Origin: Acanthaster planci
Lineage: Eukaryota; Echinodermata; Asteroidea; Valvatida; Acanthasteridae
NCBI RefSeq assembly: GCF_001949145.1
Contig: NW_019091492.1
Span: 651,551-715,550, forward strand
Direction of reading: 5' to 3'
Length of the DNA stretch: 64,000 bases
The position numbers were made by a program, and so were the translations under genes. This document shows, one piece after another, positions 61,201 to 64,000 of the stretch; position 1 is the stretch's first letter, and every line of letters starts with the position of its first letter. The notes beneath the pieces are model-generated. The model ran no database searches. It was not told where the DNA came from and saw only the letters and a program-made list of their open reading frames with translations.

Positions 61201-62333
61201 CAACCAATGCAGTTTAAGCTTACTGAGCAAAAGACACACAATGCACTTTGTTATTGCTTCCCCACACTGCAGCTCTCTCTGCATGTACATCATTTCAGCC
61301 ATCACACACCTGCGTAGTGTGCAATCCATCATGCACAAGACTGTGAGGGGAAAAAAATTCCCCTCCATCCCACCAGAACCACTTGAACCACATTTCACTG
61401 GTCACTAAGTCTTTCAGACAGCTAAGATCAAAGTGCCTTTGAAAACGATCTTGGAGAAACTGCAACCAGTTCGCAATCGTGCAAGTACAGTAGTAAGAGG
61501 GAGTACACACGGCCTGCTGTATATTCTTTCTTCAGCCTACAAGCCCTTATGACAAGGAGACAAGGCTAAAAGTGCACGGTGAAAGGGGGCAAGTTGCATT
61601 CCCGAACAATTCATATCAGACTGATCCAATGTCTGAGACACTTCATACAACATACATGCGACAGTGTAGAGCTCAAGGTGTCATGTGTATATGTCTCATC
61701 AGCACCCTTTGGAACTAAGGTACATTGAGGGTCCTGAAAGGGTATAACAACTTTGGCACAGCCAAACTTTTTTGCTGTTTAGAACCAAACTTCATAGTCC
61801 TTGGAAAATTAGCCAGTTCCAAAGTTTTAAAGCTAAGATTCGTAATTTTCAAAAATGCTTCGACAGTTTTCCCAAATTCCATTATTAGAAGGTCTTTGAC
61901 AATAATTTCTGACAAATCCTCTAGAAACCTTCAAACCATTTTGTAACTAAGTAGAAAAATTTGCACTTGCAGCAAACAAGATATTCTATCAGTGGGTAAA
62001 TATGCCTAGACAGACATCCTAGGGAAAAACGAGAACCCAGGGCAAGAACCATTCAAGTAGCCATTATAAAATGGCTAGACCTAAGCTGGACATTGACACC
62101 TTGAGCAATAGCCACTTGACTAGTTCTGCACTGACAACATATTTGGTCTTACCTTCGTCATCCGAGGTGACGTGATGAGATGGCTCGTAGGCAGCCTGGG
62201 TCAGGATGGGCACGTTGGTCATGTGGAAGGTCTCCCGAGCAGCCCGCTTCTTCTCCTGCTCGCGAAGCAGGGTTTTCTTGATGTGCTCTCGGCGCTGGGT
62301 GGTACGCGACACTGCTACAGCAGCAAAGGAGCG
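10012..62333 (-). CDS. unc80: unc80 homologue, 3' half (34 exons, 1480 codons plus stop)
   Basis: UNC80 is a very large cytosolic HEAT/ARM-like scaffold that, with UNC79 and FAM155, supports the NALCN sodium-leak channel controlling neuronal resting excitability (family knowledge). Seen here: 34 exons bounded by GT and AG, exon lengths summing to 4443 nt (exactly 1481 codons including TAG), with all phases compatible. Blocks collinear with vertebrate UNC80 include FKDLKQTLKKEQCD, LVTGEKPLKTL, VVAYAPESVRS, LILILKRLDKLFNKIHK and a family-typical FMDFVITVRTPLY segment. The 5' half, start codon and promoter lie beyond the window. Residue numbers in the exon entries count from the first residue recovered here. 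The C-terminal 250 residues are low-complexity and diverge strongly from vertebrates. I see no internal stop, frameshift or missing exon, so the gene looks functional. Identity is from memory of the family; confidence is high because dozens of blocks agree in order. Confidence 0.96.
11030..11241 (-). CDS. unc80: unc80 exon 33, disordered tail (residues 1327-1397)
   Basis: 212 nt, one leading and one trailing base. Acceptor TATCCTGCCAG, donor GTGAGT. It encodes YGRRSIRHTDTCIAEADD, an acidic run (EREEEEEMGSP), then RRHNTKRISRSTSSRRH. Vertebrates have AIGRRRFSSH near this point. Alternating basic and acidic low-complexity sequence suggests a disordered tail. Confidence 0.87.
11382..12020. mobile_element. 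Non-autonomous pogo/Tigger-like element
   Basis: A 639 bp insertion in unc80 intron 32, flanked by TA on both sides (11380-11381 and 12021-12022). The left end reads CAGTCAACTCTTGTTATTAC and the right end, reverse-complemented, CAGTCGACTCTCGTTATTAC, so the terminal repeats match at 18 of 20 positions. CAGTCRACTCTCGTTATTACG ends and a TA target are typical of Tigger-type Tc1/mariner elements (family knowledge). No transposase frame is visible. Confidence 0.8.
12812..12962 (-). CDS. unc80: unc80 exon 32, Arg/Ser-rich tail (residues 1277-1326)
   Basis: 151 nt, two leading and two trailing bases. Acceptor TTTTGCATCTAG, donor GTAAGT. It encodes SRRSSSRQSSSRRNSTRRR, then GSVRSSDSADHNANNSDQQ and SLSRSNSG. 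There is no fold here: it is an Arg/Ser low-complexity stretch with repeated RRxS-type phosphorylation sites. The vertebrate C-terminal region is also Ser-rich, but I do not recall an equally dense RS run. Confidence 0.85.
14084..14209 (-). CDS. unc80: unc80 exon 31 (residues 1235-1276)
   Basis: 126 nt, two leading and one trailing base. Acceptor TTCCTGACAG, donor GTAACC. It encodes RVKFTDELAVMTGQRAQVF and SPFQQRGSIISRLTRK. This is where alignment to vertebrates becomes weak; the call rests on splice sites, phase and position between exons 30 and 32. Confidence 0.85.
14791..14956 (-). CDS. unc80: unc80 exon 30 (residues 1180-1234)
   Basis: 166 nt, phase 0 start after a weak TTGAACTTGTAG acceptor, one trailing base before GTAAGC. 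It encodes HEVMLQRYVGQKLR, TKCKSETMLELVNELRHLRD and NMFVPR. Vertebrates have QHIADQLERRF, LCKSSLIAEFNSELKILKE. The exact 5' edge is less certain than for other exons because the pyrimidine tract is poor. Confidence 0.88.
15676..15764 (-). CDS. unc80: unc80 exon 29 (residues 1150-1179)
   Basis: 89 nt, two leading bases, phase 0 end before GTGAAT. It encodes LALWSFMDFVITVRTPLY and VMLKPFIAFK, matching vertebrate LALWDFLDFIVRTRIPIF and VLLRPFIQCK. The segment is hydrophobic, but UNC80 is not known as a membrane protein; I read it as a buried repeat helix. Confidence 0.96.
15950..16167. mobile_element. Small hAT-like MITE
   Basis: A 218 bp element in intron 28 with ends CAGTGGCATATCC and, reverse-complemented, CAATGGCATATCCCGG, followed inward by G-rich tracts. 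Flanking 8-mers ATATAAAG and CTATCAAG agree at 6 of 8 positions, consistent with an old 8 bp hAT target duplication. No coding capacity. Confidence 0.65.
16491..16586 (-). CDS. unc80: unc80 exon 28 (residues 1118-1149)
   Basis: 96 nt, two leading and one trailing base. Acceptor ATTCAG, donor GTAAGA. It encodes KMMMVCFENQLSREWFRIA and IKELGSRML, against vertebrate KVILVCFERQLGSQWYWLS and VKEMALRKV. Confidence 0.95.
17035..17265 (-). CDS. unc80: unc80 exon 27 (residues 1041-1117)
   Basis: 231 nt, two leading and one trailing base. Acceptor TCTCATCAG, donor GTGAGC. It begins DSPKIRPSDISF (vertebrate KDSPWLEQPEVQL) and contains MILYALLPPKRQP (vertebrate VINVLLPPRIIS). A 40-residue variable loop rich in His, Ser and Thr follows, then SLYEAGFLG, which matches vertebrate SQAAYLALK at the exon junction. 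Confidence 0.93.
18520..18643 (-). CDS. unc80: unc80 exon 26 (residues 1000-1040)
   Basis: 124 nt, phase 0 start after TTTCATGTAG, one trailing base before GTAAGT. It encodes TLEQVFGGTPVF and AERTETILLYLVIPLCLRVG, matching vertebrate NQERREGMLLNLLIPFVLTVG. It follows the largest intron of the window (7.5 kb). Confidence 0.94.
22370..22540 (+). repeat. Dispersed repeat, copy 1
   Basis: Alignable in the same orientation to about 44330-44510. Shared order: GGGGCTT, CACACTTTTG / CACAGACTCTTG, GGAAGGGAA, CCCC tracts, AATCCCCTT, CTC, TTATTT/TTAATTT, AAAAGCAA and AATTG. The copies are diverged. The family is not one I can name. Confidence 0.5.
23510..23527. repeat. Short (GGCA)n run
   Basis: Four consecutive AGGC/GGCA units inside intron 25. 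A simple microsatellite. Confidence 0.8.
26165..26341 (-). CDS. unc80: unc80 exon 25 (residues 941-999)
   Basis: 177 nt, phase 0 at both ends. Acceptor TTTGATCCAG, donor GTATGT. It encodes SLLNICLALLL, a Gly-rich loop, LSLLTMSSPTGG and VFCSAVVRAVAMQMHCMK. Vertebrates have SLINVCVNLVM, LPLLHLSPYLS and PFSTAVVRLVALQIQALK. The junction to exon 24 reads HLK-SLLNIC, as in vertebrates, so the 4.3 kb transposon-bearing intron does not disturb the reading frame. Confidence 0.95.
26681..26813 (+). repeat. Inverted terminal repeat, low-coordinate arm
   Basis: Near-identical to the reverse complement of 29779-29910, from CCCCTGCCCAGCCTACATAT through GAAAAGACTTGATTATGCAT and ATTCTGCCCCTTGACCC. I count one mismatch in the first 75 bases and several after. 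High identity indicates a fairly young insertion. Confidence 0.9.
26913..26958 (+). repeat. Internal copy of the arm tip (candidate ICR)
   Basis: GACTCCTGCGTTCACATACC and CCTACATATGCA repeat the outermost part of the 29779-29932 arm, in complementary orientation, just inside the opposite arm. In DIRS elements an internal complementary region at this position is thought to align the two ends during circle formation (family knowledge). Confidence 0.65.
27061..27291 (-). pseudogene. Tyrosine recombinase C-terminus (DIRS-like)
   Basis: The frame encodes ADGVRAASAPWSYFRGVPL, then AEICQAACWKSSSTF and TECYLKDVLQSKTA before a stop. DIRS-type recombinases end with a helix like VSLEDICQAACW and TFTxxYLKDV, in which the tyrosine is the nucleophile (family knowledge). 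That tyrosine is present here, in CYLKDV. The N-terminal catalytic half is missing upstream, where stops interrupt the frame. Confidence 0.75.
27446..27700 (-). pseudogene. RNase H to recombinase linker remnant (DIRS-like)
   Basis: One frame reads KTPLLMVTPAGSHRDRLIP then TIRFLTKNQIPIFQPPNIL and ends at a stop after VVSCQD. DIRS and Ngaro polyproteins carry a similar stretch (family pattern: leucine-rich VLLVAPxWPxxxWFPxL followed by PIxLPxxxDLL) before the recombinase. It is degenerate and frameshifted. Frames upstream show no YxDD-type RT motif. Confidence 0.5.
28080..28183. mobile_element. Tigger-like end fragment nested in the DIRS-like element
   Basis: The right end, reverse-complemented, reads TACAGTCGAACACGCTTAAT, followed by ACAAGCTCGAAGGGACTC. 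This is close to the terminal type seen at 11382-12020 (TACAGTCGACTCTCGTTATTA). The opposite end is not recognisable, so the full insertion probably starts somewhere in the AT-rich stretch from about 27780. Confidence 0.5.
28290..29103 (-). pseudogene. Gag-like GC-rich remnant of the DIRS-like element
   Basis: Two adjacent frames (29103-28579, 174 codons, and 28574-28290, 94 codons) encode Pro/Ser/Ala-rich low-complexity protein such as PCPVVPPTVPAFGFPAP and LPAATAPEPNPLPAVPP. Base composition is far more GC-rich than the flanking intron. Position fits the first ORF (gag) of a DIRS element. No zinc knuckle is visible, so the name is by position only. Confidence 0.45.
29146..29350 (-). repeat. 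Three dispersed copies of a 40 bp motif
   Basis: GGCATAGCTCGCTCAACCTG at 29161-29180, a diverged form near 29262-29284 (GGTACCGCTCGCTCAGCCCG), and GGCATAGCTCGCTCAACCCT at 29326-29345. On the minus strand they read as LSELCRNxTL-like peptides. They sit between the gag-like region and the terminal repeat of the DIRS-like element. Confidence 0.7.
29779..29910 (-). repeat. Inverted terminal repeat, high-coordinate arm
   Basis: Partner of 26681-26813. Outside the arms both ends share a GGTCTCCT tip followed by a diverged 15 bp and then CCCCTGCC, so the true ends lie near 26661 and 29931. Confidence 0.88.
30624..30719 (-). CDS. unc80: unc80 exon 24 (residues 909-940)
   Basis: 96 nt, phase 0 at both ends. 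Acceptor TTGATTTCAG, donor GTACCA. It encodes HMDWESAANFLKG and IYVTLTRQSIISHLPHLK, against vertebrate VEWEPASNLIEG and VCLTLQRQPIISFLPHLR. It immediately precedes the intron holding the DIRS-like insertion. Confidence 0.95.
32022..32225 (-). CDS. unc80: unc80 exon 23 (residues 841-908)
   Basis: 204 nt, phase 0 at both ends. Acceptor TTTCAG, donor GTGCGT. It encodes RLAEVAHTLLKVAPHDP, TQMIPQTDWTSQDLRPA and LILILKRLDKLFNKIHK. Vertebrates have RLAEIAHSLLKLAPYDT, EMLPITDWTAEAVRPA and LILILKRLDRMFNKIHK. This is the best-conserved long block in the window. Confidence 0.98.
33292..33366 (+). mobile_element. tRNA-derived SINE head
   Basis: A 75 bp tRNA-like segment with an A-box-like GTGAGTGGTAATT and an excellent B box, GGTTCGAGTCC, at 33352-33362. 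It continues into a non-tRNA body (CAGCTGGAGAAGTTCTCC) and an A-rich tail near 33425-33460. The acceptor stem does not pair, so it is a SINE and not a tRNA gene. Lies in intron 22. Confidence 0.75.
33581..33797 (-). CDS. unc80: unc80 exon 22 (residues 768-840)
   Basis: 217 nt, one leading base, phase 0 end before GTGAGT. It encodes RVRRRYEDDSEDAEP, PRDMLLNVAAGYYCH and SLELLDQRCHL. Vertebrates have RRPRESLLNICTEFYKHC and ALELLDVKSHM. The arginine-rich then acidic start is a lineage feature I do not recall from vertebrates. Confidence 0.92.
34786..34956 (-). CDS. unc80: unc80 exon 21 (residues 711-767), tandem acceptor
   Basis: 171 nt, one leading base, two trailing bases before GTCAGT. It encodes a Ser/Asn/Gln-rich linker (SSNNSQQSSVHKASRK) and an acidic end (GEEDMREDFQF). 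The equivalent vertebrate stretch is also a variable linker. The acceptor is TCTAGCAG, a NAGNAG pair. Use of the second AG would start the exon at 34953 and drop one serine without changing frame. Confidence 0.88.
35942..36099 (-). CDS. unc80: unc80 exon 20 (residues 659-710)
   Basis: 158 nt, phase 0 start after CCTCTTCCAG, two trailing bases before GTAGGC. It encodes DLVPLYLEHVKEQTKK, a charged loop and KALIIGAETLAR, matching vertebrate EALVPCYLQKLKRQTS and QALLYSVEVLTR. Confidence 0.93.
36150..36525. repeat. Minisatellite, about 7 units of 46-52 bp
   Basis: An ATGTCAG core recurs at about 36183, 36230, 36282, 36330, 36379, 36425 and 36475, each followed by CAGCAGGACTG-like sequence and GACCTRYRTAGGCCCTCCATG. 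Units are diverged by substitutions and small indels. Located in intron 19. Confidence 0.88.
37089..37202 (-). CDS. unc80: unc80 exon 19 (residues 621-658)
   Basis: 114 nt, phase 0 at both ends. I placed the acceptor at CTCAATAG rather than the internal GTTACAG because DFCYSND then matches vertebrate DFCYGNE and the frame stays 0. It encodes TIAEAIRLCAIVV and VVAYAPESVRSAQML, against vertebrate SISEAIKLCVTVVAYAPESFRS. Confidence 0.96.
38133..38240 (-). CDS. unc80: unc80 exon 18 (residues 585-620)
   Basis: 108 nt, phase 0 at both ends. Acceptor TTCTTTAG, donor GTAGGA. It encodes RCLFRLLLSMEKDSKDS and LDILELVTGEKPLKTL. Vertebrates have QCLFDLLQSLEGETTDI and LDILELVKAEKPLKSL. Confidence 0.96.
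38564..38620 (-). CDS. unc80: unc80 exon 17, 57 nt (residues 566-584)
   Basis: 57 nt, phase 0 at both ends. Acceptor TTTTCCCGTCAG, donor GTATGT. It encodes LFGSAAPLLQGEEEVNPQK; vertebrates have LFASVAPLLEF followed by a variable loop. The second half is a short acidic linker. Confidence 0.93.
39009..39059 (-). CDS. unc80: unc80 exon 16, 51 nt (residues 549-565)
   Basis: 51 nt, phase 0 at both ends. Acceptor CTTTTTCAG, donor GTAAAA. It encodes CRQFYVLHMKPFVLQ, nearly the vertebrate CHQFYILHRKPFVLQ. Confidence 0.96.
39400..39478 (-). CDS. unc80: unc80 exon 15 (residues 522-548)
   Basis: 79 nt, one leading base completing Gly, phase 0 end before GTATTG. It encodes FQYIMPTILRVYNYHNSNP and CRAVE, against vertebrate YQWILPTMLQVYSDYESNP. 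Confidence 0.95.
40311..40495 (-). CDS. unc80: unc80 exon 14 (residues 461-521)
   Basis: 185 nt, phase 0 start, two trailing bases before GTAAGC. I chose the acceptor TTTCCCCAAG because FTAAIFLNMSSDF then keeps the spacing of the vertebrate protein; a CAG ten bases further in would not. It encodes QLFLNVLNGCLLLH and SFINISRHFKQMF, matching vertebrate MLFLNVFNGALILH and TVINTAVHFNHLF. Confidence 0.93.
41357..41401 (-). CDS. unc80: unc80 exon 13, 45 nt microexon (residues 446-460)
   Basis: 45 nt, phase 0 at both ends. Acceptor CTTCACAG, donor GTAAGA. It encodes ELFGLDVIHKYMWVK, against vertebrate ELFGLDTLQKSLWIQ. The strong ELFGLD match makes this tiny exon certain. Confidence 0.95.
41729..42793. 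mobile_element. Non-autonomous hAT element with 8 bp target duplication
   Basis: A 1065 bp insertion in intron 12. Ends are CAGTGTTGT and, reverse-complemented, CAGTGTTGTTG. The flanking 8-mers are CTTGGCGC (41721-41728) and CTTGGCAC (42794-42801), 7 of 8 identical. Both subterminal regions are arrays of AAGTC/CAAGTC (41757-41860 and 42677-42785), in which hAT transposases usually bind (family knowledge). The 800 bp core has no transposase. Confidence 0.85.
43341..43451 (-). CDS. unc80: unc80 exon 12 (residues 409-445)
   Basis: 111 nt, phase 0 at both ends. Acceptor GATTTAG, donor GTAAGC. It encodes HDELIRLPSFPRKSLDAEF, matching vertebrate QEDLLRLPSFPRSAIDAEF closely. Intron 12, which follows, carries a hAT element. 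Confidence 0.95.
43871..43948 (-). CDS. unc80: unc80 exon 11 (residues 383-408)
   Basis: 78 nt, phase 0 at both ends. Acceptor TTTCCAACAG, donor GTGAGT. It encodes AFTLKIAELGRVYFAL and TLQSTPSQV, against vertebrate VFTRKLEEVGRVLFLI. Frame-neutral exon. Confidence 0.93.
44330..44510 (+). repeat. Dispersed repeat, copy 2
   Basis: Same-orientation relative of 22370-22540; see that entry for shared blocks. This copy carries additional G-rich sequence on its left (44270-44330). Lies in intron 10. Confidence 0.5.
44582..44703 (-). CDS. unc80: unc80 exon 10 (residues 342-382)
   Basis: 122 nt, two leading bases completing Asn, phase 0 end before GTCAGT. It encodes DVKSYVRDFYAYKRSH and KKIDQLEGLEHLQQQ. 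Vertebrates have NKTYVRDIYPFRRS here. A helical, leucine- and glutamine-rich end leads into exon 11. Confidence 0.92.
45509..45561. repeat. GAT/ATG microsatellite
   Basis: About 53 bp of TGATGATGATCATGATGATG type sequence, a slightly interrupted trinucleotide run in intron 9. Confidence 0.95.
45715..45872 (-). mobile_element. tRNA-derived SINE (copy B)
   Basis: On the minus strand the head reads GTGGCCTAGTGGCTACC (A-box-like) and GGTTGGAATCC (B-box-like, 45810-45820 region), followed by CATGCAAGTCATTTTACTC, TTTCTCCACCCC and a TGAATGTGTACCTTTCAG tail. The same blocks occur at 2060-2222, so this is a family. Confidence 0.7.
45944..46040 (-). CDS. unc80: unc80 exon 9 (residues 310-341)
   Basis: 97 nt, phase 0 start after TTTCTCCAG, one trailing base before GTAAGG. 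It encodes MQFEEIHQDCLEFFNIP and HFLVDKK, matching vertebrate TQFEALLKECLEFFNIP and YFLMDKR. It joins directly to exon 8 in protein order, so the sequence gap between them hides no known coding segment. Confidence 0.95.
46561..47078. other. Assembly gap, 518 N
   Basis: A run of 518 N. It lies wholly in intron 8; flanking exons 8 and 9 join directly in protein order, so no known UNC80 coding sequence is lost. Confidence 0.99.
47198..47257 (-). CDS. unc80: unc80 exon 8 (residues 290-309)
   Basis: 60 nt, phase 0 at both ends. Acceptor CTGATAG, donor GTACGT. It encodes VHGPNETDIPTQLPISE, against vertebrate VHGQNECDIPTQLPVHE. It lies just upstream (higher coordinate) of the assembly gap, which falls in the following intron. 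Confidence 0.95.
47635..47673 (-). CDS. unc80: unc80 exon 7, 39 nt microexon (residues 277-289)
   Basis: 39 nt, phase 0 at both ends, between a TTTCTTGCAG acceptor and a GTTAGT donor. It encodes only PTVLISANVPCAK. Vertebrates have LLVTASMPGTK at this place. It is too short for most gene finders, but it joins exons 6 and 8 in frame and in protein order. Confidence 0.88.
48224..48376 (-). CDS. unc80: unc80 exon 6 (residues 226-276)
   Basis: 153 nt, phase 0 at both ends. Acceptor TTGAACAG, donor GTAAGT. It encodes LGFVVYHCRAPHEG, TLSVLWHIIPFVSG and FKDLKQTLKKEQCD. The last block is nearly identical to vertebrate FKDLKQTMKKEQCE and is one of the strongest identifiers of the gene. Confidence 0.97.
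48752..48953. repeat. Inverted repeat, 33 bp arms
   Basis: Arms 48752-48784 and 48921-48953 are reverse complements with about six mismatches (CAATACTCAACTTCATCTCC against CAATACTCAGCTTCGGCTCA, both then GTCTCAGGCTTCA). The 136 bp between is AT-rich. A small MITE in intron 5 is likely. Confidence 0.75.
49112..49198 (-). CDS. unc80: unc80 exon 5 (residues 197-225)
   Basis: 87 nt, phase 0 at both ends. Acceptor AATCACAG, donor GTTAGT. It encodes EDLILLLKKMV and ELPAQTAHCLFNYL. Vertebrate UNC80 has FPAQTSHILFNYL here, so the alignment is certain. Confidence 0.95.
50077..50177 (-). CDS. unc80: unc80 exon 4 (residues 163-196)
   Basis: 101 nt, two leading bases, ending in phase 0 before GTATGA. 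It encodes EVAEKVLWACLVEEPA and RYILEKITAKNKQ, matching vertebrate VAQQVLWNCLIEDPS and HFLEKLTISNRQ. The pattern is a helical hairpin of HEAT-like type (inference). Confidence 0.93.
50285..50620. repeat. Degenerate array of ACATATGAGTTAC-like words
   Basis: Over 330 bp, near-palindromic words such as TACATGTATGAGTTACAT, ATACATATGAGTTACGAAT, CATATGTACAAGTTAT, TGTATGTACGAGATATAA and TTATACGTACAAGATACAAG recur every 25-40 bp in both orientations. No other part of the window has this texture. Lies in intron 3. Confidence 0.6.
51533..52807. mobile_element. hAT-like element 2
   Basis: A 1275 bp insertion in intron 3 with ends CAGTGATGTAGTCGAGTACC and, reverse-complemented, CAGTGTTGGAGTACTCATAC. 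Both sides contain arrays of GAGTAC/TTGAGTACC words. Flanking 8-mers GTATCACC and ACGTCACC agree at 5 of 8; all three differences are transitions, as expected of an old duplication. The interior has a 131-codon frame (52050-52445, plus strand) without a recognisable transposase domain. Confidence 0.7.
53385..53528 (-). CDS. unc80: unc80 exon 3 (residues 115-162)
   Basis: 144 nt, two leading and one trailing base. The acceptor AATTAG is preceded by a TACTAAT branch-like site; the donor is GTTTGT. It encodes an acidic start (DDEGMVTERTHH), then FFPSCVCTTIVHL and LVALLDDSEVNKEG, matching the vertebrate FPACICAAVLPIVHLMEDGEV block. The exon was found from the expected protein position and closes the phase between exons 2 and 4. 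Confidence 0.9.
53546..53558 (+). promoter_or_regulatory. Perfect DR1 nuclear-receptor-type motif
   Basis: AGGTCA-A-AGGTCA, the consensus direct repeat with one-base spacing bound by RXR/HNF4/COUP-TF-type receptors. It lies 18 bp upstream of exon 3, inside what serves as the pyrimidine tract on the minus strand. Function is not shown. Confidence 0.35.
54264..54433. repeat. Inverted repeat with exact 15 bp arms
   Basis: GAATTCTGCAGATGA at 54264-54278 and its exact reverse complement at 54419-54433. The arms are 140 bp apart. Possibly a small MITE. Confidence 0.6.
57021..57588. mobile_element. piggyBac-like MITE, copy 2
   Basis: A 568 bp element, inverted relative to 63-501. Its ends are CCACTCCCTGCCTGGG and, reverse-complemented, CCACTTCCTGTCGGGG. 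The right flank is TTAA (57589-57592) and the left is ATAA (57017-57020), one base from TTAA. Internal blocks align with copy 1, and about 130 bp here are absent from that copy. Confidence 0.72.
58537..58698 (-). CDS. unc80: unc80 exon 2 (residues 61-114)
   Basis: 162 nt, with two leading bases completing the previous codon (GAC) and one trailing base. The acceptor is CCTGTTCAG and the donor GTATCC. It encodes TARRVSIAPPAT, an Ala/Gly-rich stretch and LSIRRASLW, matching the vertebrate RRLSVSP...RRGSVWS segment. Both RRxS sites fit basophilic kinases (inference). The exon is strikingly GC-rich for the locus and includes a GGCCGCGGCC-type core. Confidence 0.9.
58699..62152. other. unc80 intron 1 of window (3.5 kb)
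   Basis: AT-rich, with short GAAT runs near 59630 and many CAAGTC-like words between about 60430 and 61150 that recall hAT subterminal arrays, but without recognisable ends. No gene seen. Confidence 0.45.
62153..62333 (-). CDS. unc80: unc80 exon 1 of window (residues 1-60)
   Basis: 181 nt, begins in phase 0 after TTCCATCCGCAG and ends one base into a codon before GTAAGA. It encodes AVSRTTQRREHIKK followed by a highly charged helix (REQEKKRAARE) and TQAAYEPSHH. Vertebrate UNC80 has AVSRSHQRAEHI and TQEACYEPT at the same place. This is the most 5' exon I can recognise; the preceding proline-rich vertebrate segment has no match up to base 64000. Confidence 0.93.
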
Positions 62334-64000
62334 CTGCGGATGGAACAGAGAAATCATAAGACACAGAACACATGCAGACCTATCCAAGGAGATATCACTG
62401 CGGTGGCAGGCCACACTCATGCGAGCATTCTCAAACTTGAGAGTGCAGTACATGCACTTTGGAAAGTCACAACAGCCTCAGAAGAATGTGATGTCATAGC
62501 ATTAACTGCTTCTAATGTTAGTCAATAAAGTGATTAAATTGATTCGTAACACGGTACAAAATAAGAAAAATGATTGAATAATGAGGGGTAAAAGTTACAC
62601 AAACCACTGAGTACAACAATAATCCCTGTCCACCATGAATCAAACCACACAAGGTTGTATGAATAAGGTGACCAAGATTGCTTCTGTTACAGGTTACCGT
62701 TACAGATTAGCTCATGACTTGACAAGAGACTGAGTGATTTGTGATTGGCATGTGATGGACTTGGCAACAGCACCTATACATTTATGTAACGTAACTTCTA
62801 CTTTTAGACTTAGGTTGTGCCACTACATTAAACAACTTGACGAAGACCCACTTTTCTATTAAAGCAAGCATACCACATGAAAGTACATGGCCGGACTTCG
62901 AAAGGGTATGATATCCTACCTAACCACCACAATAATTACCCAGGAAGATATTCTGACCTTGAAGGGAAGAGTGTAATGAACTGAAAAACCCTCCCCAGGA
63001 CAGAATTCGATCTCTCTCTTGCAGTGTGCTTGTGCCATTGAGCTAAAAAACTAAACACAATGCTGGAGTGCTAACTTGCCAAATTCAGTCAGTGGTGGAT
63101 CAAGCAAGTGCCTCAACAAATACAAGCGGGGGGTGCTAAATGGGGATGAACCCAAATATACAAGCAGGGCACTTTTAGTAATAATTTCCATCTTTAAAGT
63201 TGACAACCAATGAACACAAAATGCCAAACCCCATATAAAATCTAAACTAGGGAGGGTTGCATATGATGGGAAATGTCCATGTCTACACACAAAGTTATAG
63301 AAATGAATATATGAAAAGCAGCTTTGCTGTTATATCTGTCAGATTGCTTTTTCACCTTTCTTTATGTGAGATTTTGGACACACATAGGGTGATAGAGAGA
63401 ATCCCAATGCTTGTTGGTTTTCTTGATGGGTTTTCCAAAATCACATCACATATATAAAAATTGTTTAGTCATTTAGTATTCCAGTGCAAAAACATTGTGC
63501 ATCTCAGAATTTTTAGCCAAAATTTAATGGCAAGAGATAAAAAAGGCACTACAGCCATGCTGAGGAGGGCTGAATCAAATGGCACAAAAATTGGGCACCC
63601 AAACAGCATCCAGCACATTTGTGGATATGCTGCGCAAAATACAAAATATAGCCACTCTCAAAACTAAACTCTTGTAGAACCATCAAACAAGTTCCATTTC
63701 CAAAAAGGAGGTGAGATCCAAATATACAAGGTGGTAGACTTTTTCTTATCTACAAAGTTTTACTAATAATCAGTTGAAATTACATCAAAACAAAAATGTT
63801 TGCCCTGGTTAAAAAAAAATACAAAAAAAGGGAGGGGTGGGCACATAATGGCTGCAAACCCCTCTAGATCTGTGACAGAAACAACCAAATTGTCTCAGCA
63901 GACACATTTTCTGGAGTCAAGTTTGTCACCGGAAGAGTTGTCTGCCATTCAGAGATAACACACTTTTCTGAATAATGCATATAATCCATTCAATCAGAGT
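62334..64000. other. unc80 intron upstream of exon 1, no exon seen
   Basis: I looked for the Pro-rich segment that precedes exon 1 in vertebrate UNC80 and found none, so this is intron. On the minus strand, 63000-63050 resembles a decayed tRNA-like SINE head (TAGCTCAATGGCACAAGC). CAGTGGTGGATC at 63091 with AGATCTAGAGGGG (reverse-complemented) near 63865 could be ends of an old hAT-like insertion. Confidence 0.4.

Noticed and set aside
62064-62453. Extension of exon 1 upstream to 62453 on the minus strand (MYCTLKFENARM...)
   Set aside because: The frame is open, but a good acceptor (TTCCATCCGCAG) and the vertebrate alignment start at 62333; the extra peptide does not match UNC80.

Overview
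The window is animal nuclear DNA: AT-rich, with large introns, few coding bases and many decayed transposons. Its backbone is one gene on the minus strand, the second (3') half of unc80, the large cytosolic scaffold of the NALCN sodium-leak channel complex. I reconstructed 34 consecutive exons from 62333 down to the stop at 10012. They total 4443 nt, or 1480 codons plus TAG. Every junction is GT-AG, every phase joins without a frameshift, and the exon order matches the vertebrate UNC80 protein throughout. Exons for the N-terminal half and the promoter lie beyond base 64000. The clear UNC80 similarity, the vertebrate-like exon order and the many TACATGTA-type words suggest an invertebrate deuterostome. 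A lancelet is my best guess and an echinoderm or hemichordate is possible. This species call is weak.

Layout from low to high coordinate. 1-10011 lies downstream of unc80: its 3' UTR, then apparently gene-free DNA with a piggyBac-like MITE (63-501), a 48-50 bp triplication (536-683), a long inverted repeat with a SINE in its loop (1850-2409), and a perfect 107 bp tandem duplication (7763-7976). 10012-18643 holds exons 34 to 26 (the C-terminal part of the protein), with a pogo/Tigger-like element and a small hAT-like MITE in introns. 18644-26164 is a 7.5 kb intron. Exon 25 follows. The 4.3 kb intron 24 then carries a roughly 3.3 kb internally deleted DIRS-like tyrosine-recombinase retrotransposon (about 26647-29932), itself hit by a Tigger-like fragment. 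30624-49198 is the exon-dense core (exons 24 to 5), with many small in-frame exons, a minisatellite, a hAT element with an 8 bp target duplication, SINEs and a 518 bp assembly gap in intron 8. 50077-62333 holds exons 4 to 1 in long introns, with a second hAT-like element and a second piggyBac-like MITE. 62334-64000 is intron upstream of exon 1.

I found no bacterial-type genes, CRISPR arrays, true tRNA or rRNA genes, or nested protein-coding host genes. Nothing here looks like a wholly new biological system. The most interesting items are the DIRS-like element with its inverted ends and internal complementary copy, the unc80 C-terminus (Arg/Ser-rich tail and a PDZ-type end also present in vertebrates), the runs of small frame-neutral exons, and the pairs of related MITEs. 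UNC80, DIRS, hAT, piggyBac and Tigger assignments rest on reading the sequence against remembered family features; no database search was run.
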